Positions 33,676 through 43,397 of a DNA stretch of 64,000 nucleotides are shown in pieces; position 1 is the stretch's first letter; each line of letters opens with the position of its first letter. A program made the translations under genes and the position numbers. The stretch spans positions 1-64,000 of the forward strand of contig JAFYYV010000040.1 in the NCBI GenBank assembly GCA_017557405.1. Direction: 5' to 3'. The notes beneath the pieces were generated by a model, which made no database searches, was not told the origin of the DNA, and saw only the letters and a program-made list of their open reading frames with translations. Source of the DNA: Prevotella sp. GTDB lineage: Bacteria; Bacteroidota; Bacteroidia; Bacteroidales; Bacteroidaceae.

Positions 33676-34749
33676 ATGAAAACAGAAATGGAAGAAGTAA
33701 ACAAAAGCGATTATATAGATTTGAGGCAACTGTTCAAGAAGGTGATGGCTCGTAAGCGTCTCTTCTTCATCACATTGCCCATTGCGTTTGTGCTTTCGTC
33801 ATTATATATCATCTGCATCCCTCGTTATTACACTACGGAGGTGAAGTTGGCACCTGAAGTTGAGAACACCATGACGGGTGGTGCTTTGGGGTCGTTGGCA
33901 TCTACTTTCGGATTCGACCTCTCTGGAATGCAATCCACCGATGCCATCTCGCCCATGCTCTATCCTGATTTGATGGAAGACAATGGTTTTGTCACGAAAT
34001 TCTTTAACTTCAAGGTGGAGAGTGCTGATGGAGAAATAAAGGCCACATATCACGATTATCTGGTGTTCCACCAGAAACATCCTTGGTGGGCGTTCGTCAA
34101 GGAGTGGATGAAGAAGATGATGCCCAAGAAGGAGGAAAAGATCATCAAGGGCGGAAATGGTGAATTCAACCCTTACATCCTTCCAAAACTTGAAAACGAA
34201 GTGGTAGAGGCTATCAAGAGTAAGATTAAACTGGATGTTGACAAGAAAACGGGTGTCATTACGGCTACCGTGAAAGATCAGGATCGACTGATTTGCAAGA
34301 CTATTGCCGATTCCGTGAGAAACCAATTGCAAGCATTCATCACAGAATACCGAACAAACAAGGCTCGCGTGGATTTGGATTATTACAAGAAACTCGTGGC
34401 AGAGGCCAAGCATGATTACGAACGGGCTCGTCAACTCTATGGTAGCTATTCGGACGCCAATACAGATGTGGTGTTGCAAAGTTTCCGTTCGAAGCAGGAT
34501 GACTTGGAGAACGACATGCAATTGAAGTTCAACACCTATAGTGCGTTGAGTACCCAGTTACAACAAGCCAAAGCCAAAGTACAGGAGCGCACACCCGCCT
34601 TCACCTTGTTGAAAGGTGCAGAGGTTCCAATAAAGCCTGCAGGTCCCAAACGCATGCTGTTTGTTCTTGGCATGTTGTTCTTGACCATTCTTGGCACGAT
34701 TGGATGGATTTTGAAAGACGAATTGAAGGCAATGATGAAACAAGCATAG
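33676..34749 (+). CDS. Wzz-type chain length determinant protein
   Basis: A 357-residue polysaccharide co-polymerase: N-terminal transmembrane helix at about 30-50 (LFFITLPIAFVLSSLYII), a long periplasmic alpha-helical part with coiled coil near 215-300, and a C-terminal helix preceded by the family PxxP-like VPIKPAGPKRM. It lacks a tyrosine-kinase domain. It sets the length of polymer produced by the Wzx/Wzy route in the next two genes, and is 28 bases after the export gene. Confidence 0.9.
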   Translation: MKTEMEEVNKSDYIDLRQLFKKVMARKRLFFITLPIAFVLSSLYIICIPRYYTTEVKLAPEVENTMTGGALGSLASTFGFDLSGMQSTDAISPMLYPDLMEDNGFVTKFFNFKVESADGEIKATYHDYLVFHQKHPWWAFVKEWMKKMMPKKEEKIIKGGNGEFNPYILPKLENEVVEAIKSKIKLDVDKKTGVITATVKDQDRLICKTIADSVRNQLQAFITEYRTNKARVDLDYYKKLVAEAKHDYERARQLYGSYSDANTDVVLQSFRSKQDDLENDMQLKFNTYSALSTQLQQAKAKVQERTPAFTLLKGAEVPIKPAGPKRMLFVLGMLFLTILGTIGWILKDELKAMMKQA

Positions 34750-34764
34750 TCAGTCATCCCTTAT

Positions 34765-36288
34765 ATGGAACCTGTTAAGCGAATCATAGTAAATACCACC
34801 GCTCAATACATAAAAGCCATTGTCAACATTGGCTTTTCTCTTTATTCCACTCGGTTGGTCTTGGATGTATTGAATGTGCATGATTATGGTATTTATGTTT
34901 TGGTTCTGGGCATTACTGGCATTTTGGGATATCTCACGAATGCATTCATCGTGACCACCCAACGCTATTTGTCTGTCTATATAGGGAAAGGCGATTATGA
35001 TTATGTGAAGAAACTGTTTGGCAACAGTCTTCTCATCCATATCGTGATGGGTGTGTTTTTCTTTGTATTATTGATATTGTTCGAGGATTTGCTCATTAAT
35101 CATTACCTCGATATAGAACCAGATCGACGACATGCTGCTGGGATTGTGTATTTCCTAATGTCAGGCATGTTGTTTTTTTCTATTGTATCGTCCCCGTTCA
35201 AGGCATTGATTGTCACCCACGAGAATATCGTTTACATCTCTATAGTTGAGATGGTGGATGGATTTTTGAAACTATTGTTGGCTTTAAGTCTGGTGGTTAT
35301 TAAAGCTGACAAATTGATTGCCTATTCAACAGGAATGACGCTTATTCTTATAGCCAATTTCCTCGCATTTGCCATCTATGTATTCCTGTGTTATCCAGAG
35401 AGTCGAGTCGGGCTTCTTGGATGGAAACAAAGAGATGGCGAATGTGTGCGTCAGTTGCTATCGTTTGCAGGGTGGACAACATATAGTATGGTTGCCTCCA
35501 TTTGTCAGACGCAAGGAACTTCTATTGTCCTCAATAAGTTTTTCGGCACGGCCATGAATGCCGCTTATGGAGTTGGAATGCAAGTCTATGGTGCGGTGAG
35601 ATTTGTATCGACATCGGTTTTGAATGCCATGAATCCCCAACTGATGAAAGAAGAAGGTAAGGGTAATAGGGATAAGATGCTTGCATTGGCAGGGAAGGAG
35701 AGTAAATTCTCCACCGCTTTGATGATGATTGTTGCCATCCCGCTTATGGTTGAGATGGATTCCATTCTTTCATTTTGGTTGAAAGAGGTTCCCGAATATA
35801 CTAGTTTATTTTGCAATGGCTTGTTGATTGCGTTTTTGGTGGATCAACTTACGTTGGGACTTCATGCCGCGAATCAAGCAACGGGAAAGATCAAATGGTA
35901 TACGATTATCATGAGCACTCCCAAGATATTGTATATACCGTTCTCCATCATTGCACTTGCCTTAGGTGGATCGGTCACTTACGTGATGGCCATTTATGTC
36001 ACGATAGAATTGATAATGGCATTATTCAGGATTCCATTTATGAAGCATTTGGTGGGTCTTGATATGAAAAAGTATGCTAAAGATGTGCTTCTTCCGTTGT
36101 TGCCATTACTTGTTGTTGTGACATGTGGCACTCTGTTGATTTCCCGATTTGTCAACATGCAATATGGGTTTCTCTTAGTTGTTTTCATAGGGATGCTGTT
36201 AGGTGTTTGCGCCATGTGGGTTTTCTGCCTAAGCAAGGACGAGCGCCAATATGTGAAGAACTTCATTGGAGGTTGGCTGAAGAAATGA
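34765..36288 (+). CDS. Wzx-like polysaccharide flippase (MATE/MOP superfamily)
   Basis: A 507-residue inner membrane protein with about 12-14 hydrophobic segments. N-terminal RIIVNTTAQYIKAIVNIGF and the pattern of helices match lipopolysaccharide/teichoic flippases of the MOP superfamily, which move undecaprenyl-linked repeat units across the membrane. Sixteen bases after wzz; its stop overlaps the next start (ATGA), showing tight coupling to the polymerase. Confidence 0.9.
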   Translation: MEPVKRIIVNTTAQYIKAIVNIGFSLYSTRLVLDVLNVHDYGIYVLVLGITGILGYLTNAFIVTTQRYLSVYIGKGDYDYVKKLFGNSLLIHIVMGVFFFVLLILFEDLLINHYLDIEPDRRHAAGIVYFLMSGMLFFSIVSSPFKALIVTHENIVYISIVEMVDGFLKLLLALSLVVIKADKLIAYSTGMTLILIANFLAFAIYVFLCYPESRVGLLGWKQRDGECVRQLLSFAGWTTYSMVASICQTQGTSIVLNKFFGTAMNAAYGVGMQVYGAVRFVSTSVLNAMNPQLMKEEGKGNRDKMLALAGKESKFSTALMMIVAIPLMVEMDSILSFWLKEVPEYTSLFCNGLLIAFLVDQLTLGLHAANQATGKIKWYTIIMSTPKILYIPFSIIALALGGSVTYVMAIYVTIELIMALFRIPFMKHLVGLDMKKYAKDVLLPLLPLLVVVTCGTLLISRFVNMQYGFLLVVFIGMLLGVCAMWVFCLSKDERQYVKNFIGGWLKK

Positions 36289-37523
36289 AGATTCCCGCGA
36301 AGATTAATATCAAAGACCTTTTCCTGCTGGATAAGCGATGGCTGGCTCAGATGCTGTTCTTTGTCGGCGTATTGATTGTTTATTTCACCTCAATGCAGGC
36401 ATGGTTCCTTTGGCCAATCTCGTCGTATATGTCCGTCATAGCATGTCTATTTATTATTCCTGCTATGTTATTGTCGCGGGGGATATCCCGTCCTTGTTTC
36501 GTCAGGAAAGATTTCATCATACCATTGTTGGCTTATATGTTGTTGGCTTATTATCAAGTGGTCAATAACAGTTCTAACTTCAACGCTTATATATCCACTT
36601 TGTTCAATGCCATAGTTTTTTTGGCTTTGTTTCGCTACGATGCAGCGTGTCTGAACAAAGTGTCGCGAATGCTGGCTAAGACAATGGCTGTGTTGTTGAT
36701 TGGTTCTATAACCTTCTTCTTCCTTTATTTGTTTGGTTTCCCACTTCCTGGGAGCAATCTTGAATTCGGAGAAGACTTCTATTCTTTTACAAACTATTAT
36801 CTGTTCCTCCTTGACGATCGACAGTTGTTTGCTTTCTTCCCACGTTTTCAGGCCGTGTTTCCGGAGCCTGCTTATATGGGTAGTGCTGCAGCTTTGCTGT
36901 TGCAAACCCAACGTGGTAATTGGCGCAAATGGTATTGCATCATTCTCCTGATTGCATTACTCATCTCGTTCTCATTGGCAGGATATATTTATTTGGTTGC
37001 CATCATCTTCACTAATCTATGGATACGAGGCAAAAGAGTGTTTTCCAAATTGCTTCTCTCTATCTGTCTTCTCGCAACTTTTGTCGCTGGCGCATTCTTC
37101 TATAACAAAGGCGACAATCTGGTGCATGACTTGATACTCTTGCGTTTGGAAGTAGAGGATGGTGAAATGACAGGTAATAACCGTGTCAGTACCAATTTCG
37201 ATGCTGATTACGAGAATTTTTGGAACTCATCCGACATCTTTTTCGGGCGTGAGAAAGAGAATGAGTTTGGCGACTCAGGTTACAAAGTGTTTATCTACAC
37301 GAACGGACTTGTCGGATTGGCGTTGTTAGTGTTTTTCTATTTGTCGGCTTTTTATAAGGCTCCCAACAAACGTGCTATGCTTTCAGCATTGTTTTTGGCT
37401 TCTTTGGTTTTTGCAGCCGATGGTTTTATTCTATGGTTTTGCCGATTCATACCTTTCTATTGCACAGCATATCAGATAGATGAAAAGGATGTAGAACTAT
37501 CAAACGAGGAGGAGATAACATGA
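36285..37523 (+). CDS. O-antigen polymerase-like protein (Wzy)
   Basis: A 412-residue inner membrane protein with about 11 hydrophobic segments and one larger periplasmic loop (roughly 270-330, including NNRVSTNFDADYENFW). Wzy proteins are recognised by topology and place rather than motif; here it sits between flippase and glycosyltransferase genes. The start at 36285 is chosen because it overlaps the flippase stop by four bases. It should join repeat units into the polymer. Its end overlaps the next ATG at 37520 in the same way. Confidence 0.78.
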   Translation: MKIPAKINIKDLFLLDKRWLAQMLFFVGVLIVYFTSMQAWFLWPISSYMSVIACLFIIPAMLLSRGISRPCFVRKDFIIPLLAYMLLAYYQVVNNSSNFNAYISTLFNAIVFLALFRYDAACLNKVSRMLAKTMAVLLIGSITFFFLYLFGFPLPGSNLEFGEDFYSFTNYYLFLLDDRQLFAFFPRFQAVFPEPAYMGSAAALLLQTQRGNWRKWYCIILLIALLISFSLAGYIYLVAIIFTNLWIRGKRVFSKLLLSICLLATFVAGAFFYNKGDNLVHDLILLRLEVEDGEMTGNNRVSTNFDADYENFWNSSDIFFGREKENEFGDSGYKVFIYTNGLVGLALLVFFYLSAFYKAPNKRAMLSALFLASLVFAADGFILWFCRFIPFYCTAYQIDEKDVELSNEEEIT

Positions 37524-38677
37524 ACATACTGTTGGATTTCATTCCCTTTCAGCATAATGGAGGAGTTGGCGGGGCCGCAAGTTTTGCCAAAGCGATTTAC
37601 GATGAATTGTTTCGTAAGAAGACAGATGAGCACACTTTGTTTGCCGTCTGTGACAAAAGGGTCTCCAAAGGTCAACAATATGACTATGAGCAACTTGCAC
37701 AAAAGAATGATGTCCAGTTGCTGGATTTGTCTGATGCTACTCTGTCTTCAATGATTGCGAAGAACAAGATAGATGTTTTCTTCATAGCAATAGGTCAGTT
37801 CTATGCAGGTTACGATTTGTCGGGCATTCATTGCAAGACCATCATGTTCATTCACGATTTGTATAATTTGGAGAGCAGCGATAATCTTGTTGACCTGACC
37901 ATTCACGACCCTAATGCCGAATCAGCTTGGCTTCGTTTCAAACGTATTACCAATGTGGTGATTGGCCGTAAGAAAGCCAAGTCGTTGCAGTCGTATGAAC
38001 GCATCATGCCTCTTTACGCTGCCTCAAATACGGTGGCATATACAGTTTCTGATTATTCTCGGATGGCTCTTCATTATTATTTCCCTGAAATCAAGAAACC
38101 CATTCACGTTTGCTATTCCCCCGATAAGGGAGGGCGAATGGACGAGACAATAGAGAACGCCCAGTTGAACGAGATGGTAAAGGATGGGAAGAAATATTTG
38201 TTGATGATAGCCGCCAATCGCAATTACAAGAATCCTCACACACTTCTGCGCGTATTTAAAAGGTTGGCAGAAGAGTATCCTGATTTGTATGTGCTGACAT
38301 TGAAGTATGGTTGTTCCACACATCCTCGTCATATTGATATTCCTTTCTTGTCCGACTCCGATCTTGAACACGCCTATCATCATGCTTATGCCTTGGTGTT
38401 TGCATCTTATTTCGAAGGGTTTGGCTATCCTCCTATTGAGGCTATCAAGCACGGCACTCCTGTTGTGGCTTCAAATGTCACAAGCATCCCCGAAATCTTA
38501 GGCGAAGCTGGTGTGTACTTCTCCCCATTCTATCCAGCCGATATGTATCGCGCTTTGAAAATGATAATTGATAATCGTGACATTCGGAAAGCAGAAATAG
38601 AATGTCAAGTGGAAAAGGTAAAGCAACGTCAGCAGGACGATTTGCGTCATTTGGTGGAGCAAATACTTACGGTATAG
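37520..38677 (+). CDS. glycosyltransferase family 4-like
   Basis: A 385-residue GT-B glycosyltransferase. N-terminal domain has FIPFQHNGGVGGAASFAKAI (acceptor-side glycine loop); C-terminal domain shows LLMIAANRNYKNPHTLLRVF and the donor-binding FASYFEGFGYPPIEAIKHGTP with the EX7E-type acidic pair, then ASNVTSIPEILGEAG. It adds one sugar, from a nucleotide-sugar donor, to the growing lipid-linked repeat unit. Sugar type unknown. Confidence 0.9.
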   Translation: MNILLDFIPFQHNGGVGGAASFAKAIYDELFRKKTDEHTLFAVCDKRVSKGQQYDYEQLAQKNDVQLLDLSDATLSSMIAKNKIDVFFIAIGQFYAGYDLSGIHCKTIMFIHDLYNLESSDNLVDLTIHDPNAESAWLRFKRITNVVIGRKKAKSLQSYERIMPLYAASNTVAYTVSDYSRMALHYYFPEIKKPIHVCYSPDKGGRMDETIENAQLNEMVKDGKKYLLMIAANRNYKNPHTLLRVFKRLAEEYPDLYVLTLKYGCSTHPRHIDIPFLSDSDLEHAYHHAYALVFASYFEGFGYPPIEAIKHGTPVVASNVTSIPEILGEAGVYFSPFYPADMYRALKMIIDNRDIRKAEIECQVEKVKQRQQDDLRHLVEQILTV

Positions 38678-38689
38678 AAAAAAGGGCAA

Positions 38690-39814
38690 TTAACGTCCAC
38701 CAGTCAACACATTATAGAGTTTTGGCATTGCGCGTTTGATTCCGAATGCCAAAGCTAAACAGATGCAGATGATCAGTATGGGTGCTATGAAATAGCAGAT
38801 GGTCATGACAAAAGCGTTGGAAGGGTTCACAATCTTGGCAATCAATGCTAGCACAACGGGCAGAATCATGACGCAATGAGCCAAATAAACGAAAAACGAG
38901 TATTTGGAAAGGCGCATAAACAAGGAATTAGGTTTATTGTGATTGATAAGCCGAGTTGAAAGGCAAACAACCGACATGCATCCTGCTATCACGAAGAAAG
39001 GAAAATACCAATTCCCCATTTCAGTATAGAAGCCATTATAACGCAAGCAGATTGCGAATAGAACGAATGTTATCGCATAAATAGGCCATTCGTAGCGTTT
39101 GAAACATTGCGTGACATCCAGTTTGTTCATCTGAAAATATACGCCTGCACCATAGAATAGCAATGGGGTGGGTAGGAGTTCAGGCAGGAATGCTCCAATG
39201 TTTGAAACATAGTTGATGACTAACAGTAGAAGCCCCCATATTTTCAGTCGTTTGAACAATAGGTGGAAACATGGGGTTAGCAGCATCATAATCATCAAAT
39301 CGCGCAGAAACCACAAAGCATAATGAAAAGGAGTGGAAGAATGCACTTCCATGCCTGTCCAACTTAGTTTCACGGGGTCTAATTGGAAGCAATCCCAATA
39401 CAAATGCCAATATCCGTGTTCGGCAAAGAATGAACCCACGGCCGGCCATCCTCCCTTTGCTGCTAAAATAGCGCATTTACATACGATGGCAATTGTTATC
39501 CACAACAAATATGGCACAAGGATGGTTTTTGCCCGTTTCTTTAGTTTCTCTGCGTACACCTGCCAATCCCATTGGGACAGTCTTGTGCAGAAAAGGTATC
39601 CGGAGATGAAAAAGAACAAAGGCACACATACGCGGGGGAGTACGTTGGAAAAGGCAATACGAATCAAATCATACCAATCCGTACCCGACAGATGGGAGAA
39701 ATCAATCGACTCAACATCTATCGGGCCGTTCACACAATGGATGAATACGACTCCAACAATCAAAGGAAATCTTAACCATTCGAATAAGGTGTATTGCGAA
39801 TTCTCTTGTGCCAT
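38690..39814 (-). CDS. acyltransferase 3 family membrane protein
   Basis: A 374-residue, ten-helix acyltransferase related to OafA, with catalytic His in FPLIVGVVFIHCVNG and LPRVCVPLFFFISGYLF. It probably acetylates the polysaccharide of this locus. Start at 39814 (MAQENSQYTLF) is preferred; the earlier in-frame ATG (39847) lies inside a likely promoter (TATCTTTG near 39844-39851 on the minus strand). It interrupts the run of plus-strand genes and faces the GT4 gene tail to tail, 12 bases away. Confidence 0.87.
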   Translation of the reverse strand: MAQENSQYTLFEWLRFPLIVGVVFIHCVNGPIDVESIDFSHLSGTDWYDLIRIAFSNVLPRVCVPLFFFISGYLFCTRLSQWDWQVYAEKLKKRAKTILVPYLLWITIAIVCKCAILAAKGGWPAVGSFFAEHGYWHLYWDCFQLDPVKLSWTGMEVHSSTPFHYALWFLRDLMIMMLLTPCFHLLFKRLKIWGLLLLVINYVSNIGAFLPELLPTPLLFYGAGVYFQMNKLDVTQCFKRYEWPIYAITFVLFAICLRYNGFYTEMGNWYFPFFVIAGCMSVVCLSTRLINHNKPNSLFMRLSKYSFFVYLAHCVMILPVVLALIAKIVNPSNAFVMTICYFIAPILIICICLALAFGIKRAMPKLYNVLTGGR

Positions 39815-39898
39815 ATTATCGCATGCATTTCCTAATACTGATTGCAAAGATACTTAAAATAATAGACATTCCTTTCAAATCCTTCAGATTTTTTGAGT

Positions 39899-40231
39899 TT
39901 GTGACAATTGTGACAATTAGACATGTCTTTTTTACACGGTTAGGAGAAATATAGGGTGGTGGGTGATGGGTGATAGGTGTTGGTGGAGAGTTTTTGACGT
40001 GTTGAAATAGGGTGTTTCTCAGTAAGAATTTGAATCAACAAGCATCAAAATCGATCAAAAAGGCTACAAAATTAGCTATAACTATGTTAATTTATAGTTA
40101 AATTATTAATTATAATTATTAATATATATAAATTATTGTATATAACTTATTGATAATCAATCTATTCAAGTTTTTTTGAAAAAAGTGTGGGGCGTAAATA
40201 AGTGGTGTCTAATTGTCCTATTTGTCACACG
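39899..40231. repeat. AT-rich island with internally repeated inverted arms
   Basis: The gap 39815-40409 has no gene. It holds a left arm (39899-39925) with two GTGACAATT units ending AATTAGACA, and a right arm (40206-40231) of TGTCTAATTGTC and TTTGTCACA; the arms are inverted copies about 280 bases apart. Between them lie an octamer-type repeat (39955-39988) and very AT-rich DNA (40080-40160). The 22-base array C follows. A similar arrangement is at 57700-57859. Confidence 0.6.
39955..39988 (+). repeat. octamer-period repeat
   Basis: Degenerate units of GGTGATGG type (GGTGGTGG, GTGATGGG, TGATAGGT, GTTGGTGG) inside the AT-rich island. Confidence 0.55.
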
Positions 40232-40245
40232 CGGGAAAAAGTGGT

Positions 40246-40333
40246 GTTGTCATTGATGGTCTTTAAGGCGGTCATTTGTGGCTTTTGACCGCCTCATTGC
40301 ATAGCTTTGACTGCCTCATTTGTGGTCTTTGAC
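40246..40333 (+). repeat. 22-base-period degenerate array (copy C)
   Basis: Four 22-base units starting 40246, 40268, 40290 and 40312, with cores TTTGTGG and TTGCATAG. Three units closely match the reverse of copy A. It ends 76 bases before the WbsX-like gene. Confidence 0.8.
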
Positions 40334-40409
40334 AAGACTAAAATAAAAAACATGGAATGTAACAATAAAATATATCGTAAAACGTTTTAATAATAAATAT
40401 ATTCAAATA

Positions 40410-41573
40410 ATGAAAGCGCGCGTCATTGCATATTATCTCCCACAGTTTCATCCTATTCCTGAGAATGATGCTGTATGGGGGAAAGGATTTACTGAATGGA
40501 CGAATGTAGCCCAAGCTCGGCCTCTGTTTCGCGGTCATTATCAACCTCGCATTCCTGCTGATTTGGGTTTCTACGACCTTCGTATGCCTGAGATTCGCGA
40601 GCAGCAGGCGGAGATGGCTCGTGAGGCTGGGGTAGAGGGTTTCTGCTATTGGCACTATTGGTTTGGCAATGGCAAACAACTATTGGAACGACCTTTCAAC
40701 GAGGTGCTTGCAAGTGGAAAACCTGACTTCCCGTTTTGTATAGCGTGGGCAAATCACGATTGGACAACAAAGACGTGGAATCGAGGGAAGGATATTGTGC
40801 GCAAGGCCGACAATCAATACATTGCCAAACAAGAGTATCCTGGCGATGAAGACCATATAGAGCATTTCAACCATTTATTGCCAGCTTTCCGCGATCATCG
40901 TTATATAACGGTTGATGGTAAGCCCCTGTTCCTTATTTTCGACCCATATCATTTTCCAGATATCACTCATTTTATAGAGCTTTGGCGGCAATTGGCAGAA
41001 CAGAATGGTTTGCCAGGTATCTATTTCGTGGCCATCTGCAATTCCACCACCACCGTGAAACGAAAGGATGATGGAACTATTGAACGAGTGATTCCCAACT
41101 TGAAGAGTAGTGCCGAAGTATATCAAGCTTTTTTGAAATTGGGTTTTGATGGCGTGAATTCGTTTGGAAAACCTCGTGCTGAGATGATTTCGCAAGGTAA
41201 ATACAGCCGACTCATCAGGCAAAAAGTAAACAAGGTGTTCCCTTTTCTTCCTACAAGCATACTTGATTATCCTAAGGTCATCAAACATTTTTTTGCTCCA
41301 GAAGATAGTTGGGAGAATGTGTTTCCGACACTTCTGCCTCAATGGGATCGAACGCCACGTGCCAATATTGCCGATGGCATATACGTAAATGCCACCCCTG
41401 AGCATTTCCGCGAGCACATCAAGCACGCTTTGGAAGTCATACAGAATAAGGAGGATGAACACAAAATCCTTTTCTTGCGTTCGTGGAATGAATGGGGAGA
41501 AGGAAATTATGTTGAACCTGACTTGAAATATGGTCATGGTTTCTTGGATTCATTAAAAAACACTATCATATGA
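40410..41573 (+). CDS. WbsX-like (GH99-type) glycan protein
   Basis: A 387-residue protein of the WbsX family, related in fold to GH99 alpha-mannosidase-type enzymes and often found in O-antigen and capsule loci. Landmarks: AYYLPQFHPIPENDAVWGKG, GFTEWTNVAQARPLF, FCYWHYWFGNGKQLLERP, and near the end RSWNEWGEGNYVEPD, holding conserved acidic residues. No signal peptide, so it acts in the cytoplasm or at the membrane; its exact role (transfer or trimming) is unsettled. Its stop overlaps the next start (ATGA). Confidence 0.88.
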   Translation: MKARVIAYYLPQFHPIPENDAVWGKGFTEWTNVAQARPLFRGHYQPRIPADLGFYDLRMPEIREQQAEMAREAGVEGFCYWHYWFGNGKQLLERPFNEVLASGKPDFPFCIAWANHDWTTKTWNRGKDIVRKADNQYIAKQEYPGDEDHIEHFNHLLPAFRDHRYITVDGKPLFLIFDPYHFPDITHFIELWRQLAEQNGLPGIYFVAICNSTTTVKRKDDGTIERVIPNLKSSAEVYQAFLKLGFDGVNSFGKPRAEMISQGKYSRLIRQKVNKVFPFLPTSILDYPKVIKHFFAPEDSWENVFPTLLPQWDRTPRANIADGIYVNATPEHFREHIKHALEVIQNKEDEHKILFLRSWNEWGEGNYVEPDLKYGHGFLDSLKNTII

Positions 41574-42379
41574 ATATAGAGGTGTTGCTATCATGCATGA
41601 ACCAATCCGATGCCAATATCGCCAAACGGATTAATGCGCAAAGTGATGTTGTCATCATCAATCAATGTGACATGAATGGTTCTTCTGTCGAAACATATAT
41701 GAATGAGAAGGGAAATCCTTTCCATGCTTATTTCATTTCAACTACCGAACGTGGTCTTTCGCGCAGCAGAAACATGGCTATCAGAAATGCTCATGCCGAC
41801 ATCTGTTTATTTTCTGATGATGACGAACAACTTGTTTCTGATTATCCGGAAACCATTACCAATGCTTTCGAATGTCATCCTGAAGCCGATTTAATAGCAT
41901 TCAATTTCCTTGTTGACGGAAAAGAGCAGAAGAAATATGGTGAGCGAGTGAAACAAGTTGGGAAACTGATGGCTTTACGTATATCGAGCATTCAAATTGC
42001 TTTTCGACGTAACGCGATTTTGGAAAAGGGTATACTGTTTGATGAAGAAATGGGTGCTGGTACTGGTCATGGAGCTGGCGAAGAAAACAAGTTCCTTTAT
42101 GATTGCCTGAACAAAGGACTTCGAATCATCTATATTCCCATCGTAATAACAAATCTTCAGGAACGTCAGAGCTCATCTTGGTTTACTGGATACAACGAAA
42201 CTTTCTATCTGCAAAAAGGATGGGCAACCAGTCGGTATATGGGAAAATTCAATGCAACATTATTCGCCATCTACACTACAATCACCAAATACCCTCAATA
42301 TAAGAAAAACTGCTCAAGCTTTGGTGTTCTGAAGGCCATGCTACGTGGAATTTATTCCAAAAATGTTTTTAAATCATGA
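41570..42379 (+). CDS. glycosyltransferase family 2
   Basis: A 269-residue GT-A glycosyltransferase. It begins LLSCMNQSDANIAKRINAQS, has the sugar-nucleotide/metal motif LFSDDDEQL (DXD-like, near 80-88), and ERGLSRSRNMAIRNA before it, typical of GT2. The segment GAGTGHGAGEENKFLYD near 160-178 corresponds to the acceptor region with the catalytic acidic residues. It adds a sugar to the repeat unit. Translationally coupled to the WbsX-like gene and followed closely by the CapA-like gene. Confidence 0.88.
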   Translation: MNIEVLLSCMNQSDANIAKRINAQSDVVIINQCDMNGSSVETYMNEKGNPFHAYFISTTERGLSRSRNMAIRNAHADICLFSDDDEQLVSDYPETITNAFECHPEADLIAFNFLVDGKEQKKYGERVKQVGKLMALRISSIQIAFRRNAILEKGILFDEEMGAGTGHGAGEENKFLYDCLNKGLRIIYIPIVITNLQERQSSSWFTGYNETFYLQKGWATSRYMGKFNATLFAIYTTITKYPQYKKNCSSFGVLKAMLRGIYSKNVFKS

Positions 42380-42383
42380 GAGT

Positions 42384-43394
42384 ATGCTTAAAATAGTTGG
42401 CGACATCAATCTGACTGATGGATATTTTGATACTGGCATCGGTACGGGTAGTAGAATCAAACAGGGGATGAATCCTTTTGCTCATCTTCAAAGAACCCCC
42501 GATGACTATTGGATTGGAAACATGGAATGTGTTTGCGCTGATGTTTCCAATCAGCAAGGATTGAAATCCCGGCAGTTCAGAATCTCGCCCCAGCACCTTG
42601 AAACCATCAAACATTTGGATTGTTATGGTGTTGCCAATAATCATGTGATGCAACATGGTCCTGAAGCCTACCAATCCATGCTTGCCTATCTTGAACAAAA
42701 GGGTGTTGCCTATGCAGGAGCAGCCGTGAAGAAGACACATGTGTTTGAGCATCAAGGGAAGCGTGTCGCTCTTACTGCTTTCTGCCAAAGACCAGACAAC
42801 TTCACAAAATCACCCCTCTATTGGAGTTTGCCTGAGTATGAGGAAATAAGGGCAGAACTAAGTGCTCACAAAGATTGCGATTATCGCATCGTGTTTGTCC
42901 ATTTGGGAAATGAGTTCATCAATTATCCCTATATTGATCAAAAACAGTTTGCTCATGAATTGATTGACAATGGAGCAAATCTCGTCATAGGAATGCATCC
43001 TCATGTTATGCAGGGATGCGAGAATTATAAAGGGCATTGGATTTTCTATTCGCTTGGTAACTTCGTGTTCAATATGCCTTGGACTCCTGCGGAATATGGG
43101 CTGATGGTGAATGTAGATCTTGCTGATGAACCGCTAGTCAGTTATGATTACATTCAGATAGGAAAGGATTTCTCCCCTAAAATCATCCATGACGTTCCTC
43201 GAGATTTCCAGATGGAGACTCTGAATAATCTGCTTGACGTTAATGAAGAAAACGAGAAATATTATGCCCACGTTCGGCAATGCAACAAACGGTATAGAAA
43301 AACAAACAGGAAAGCCATCCTTATGAATTTCCTACACATGAAACCCAACGATTCGCTGGGCATCATAACGGAATTCATAAAGAGAAGATTTTGA
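42384..43394 (+). CDS. CapA family protein (poly-gamma-glutamate synthesis/metallophosphatase-like)
   Basis: A 336-residue protein of the CapA/PgsA type with a metallophosphoesterase-like fold: KIVGDINLTDGYF at the start, YGVANNHVMQHGPEAY (the usual AxNHxxD site), VFVHLGNEF and LVIGMHPHVMQGCENYKGHWIFYSLGNFVF. No signal peptide or membrane anchor is present, unlike B. anthracis CapA, so it may work inside the cell. Start at 42384 follows the glycosyltransferase stop by four bases. Its link to an ATP-grasp gene at 44207 hints at amino acid decoration of the polymer. Confidence 0.87.
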   Translation: MLKIVGDINLTDGYFDTGIGTGSRIKQGMNPFAHLQRTPDDYWIGNMECVCADVSNQQGLKSRQFRISPQHLETIKHLDCYGVANNHVMQHGPEAYQSMLAYLEQKGVAYAGAAVKKTHVFEHQGKRVALTAFCQRPDNFTKSPLYWSLPEYEEIRAELSAHKDCDYRIVFVHLGNEFINYPYIDQKQFAHELIDNGANLVIGMHPHVMQGCENYKGHWIFYSLGNFVFNMPWTPAEYGLMVNVDLADEPLVSYDYIQIGKDFSPKIIHDVPRDFQMETLNNLLDVNEENEKYYAHVRQCNKRYRKTNRKAILMNFLHMKPNDSLGIITEFIKRRF

Positions 43395-43397
43395 TTA

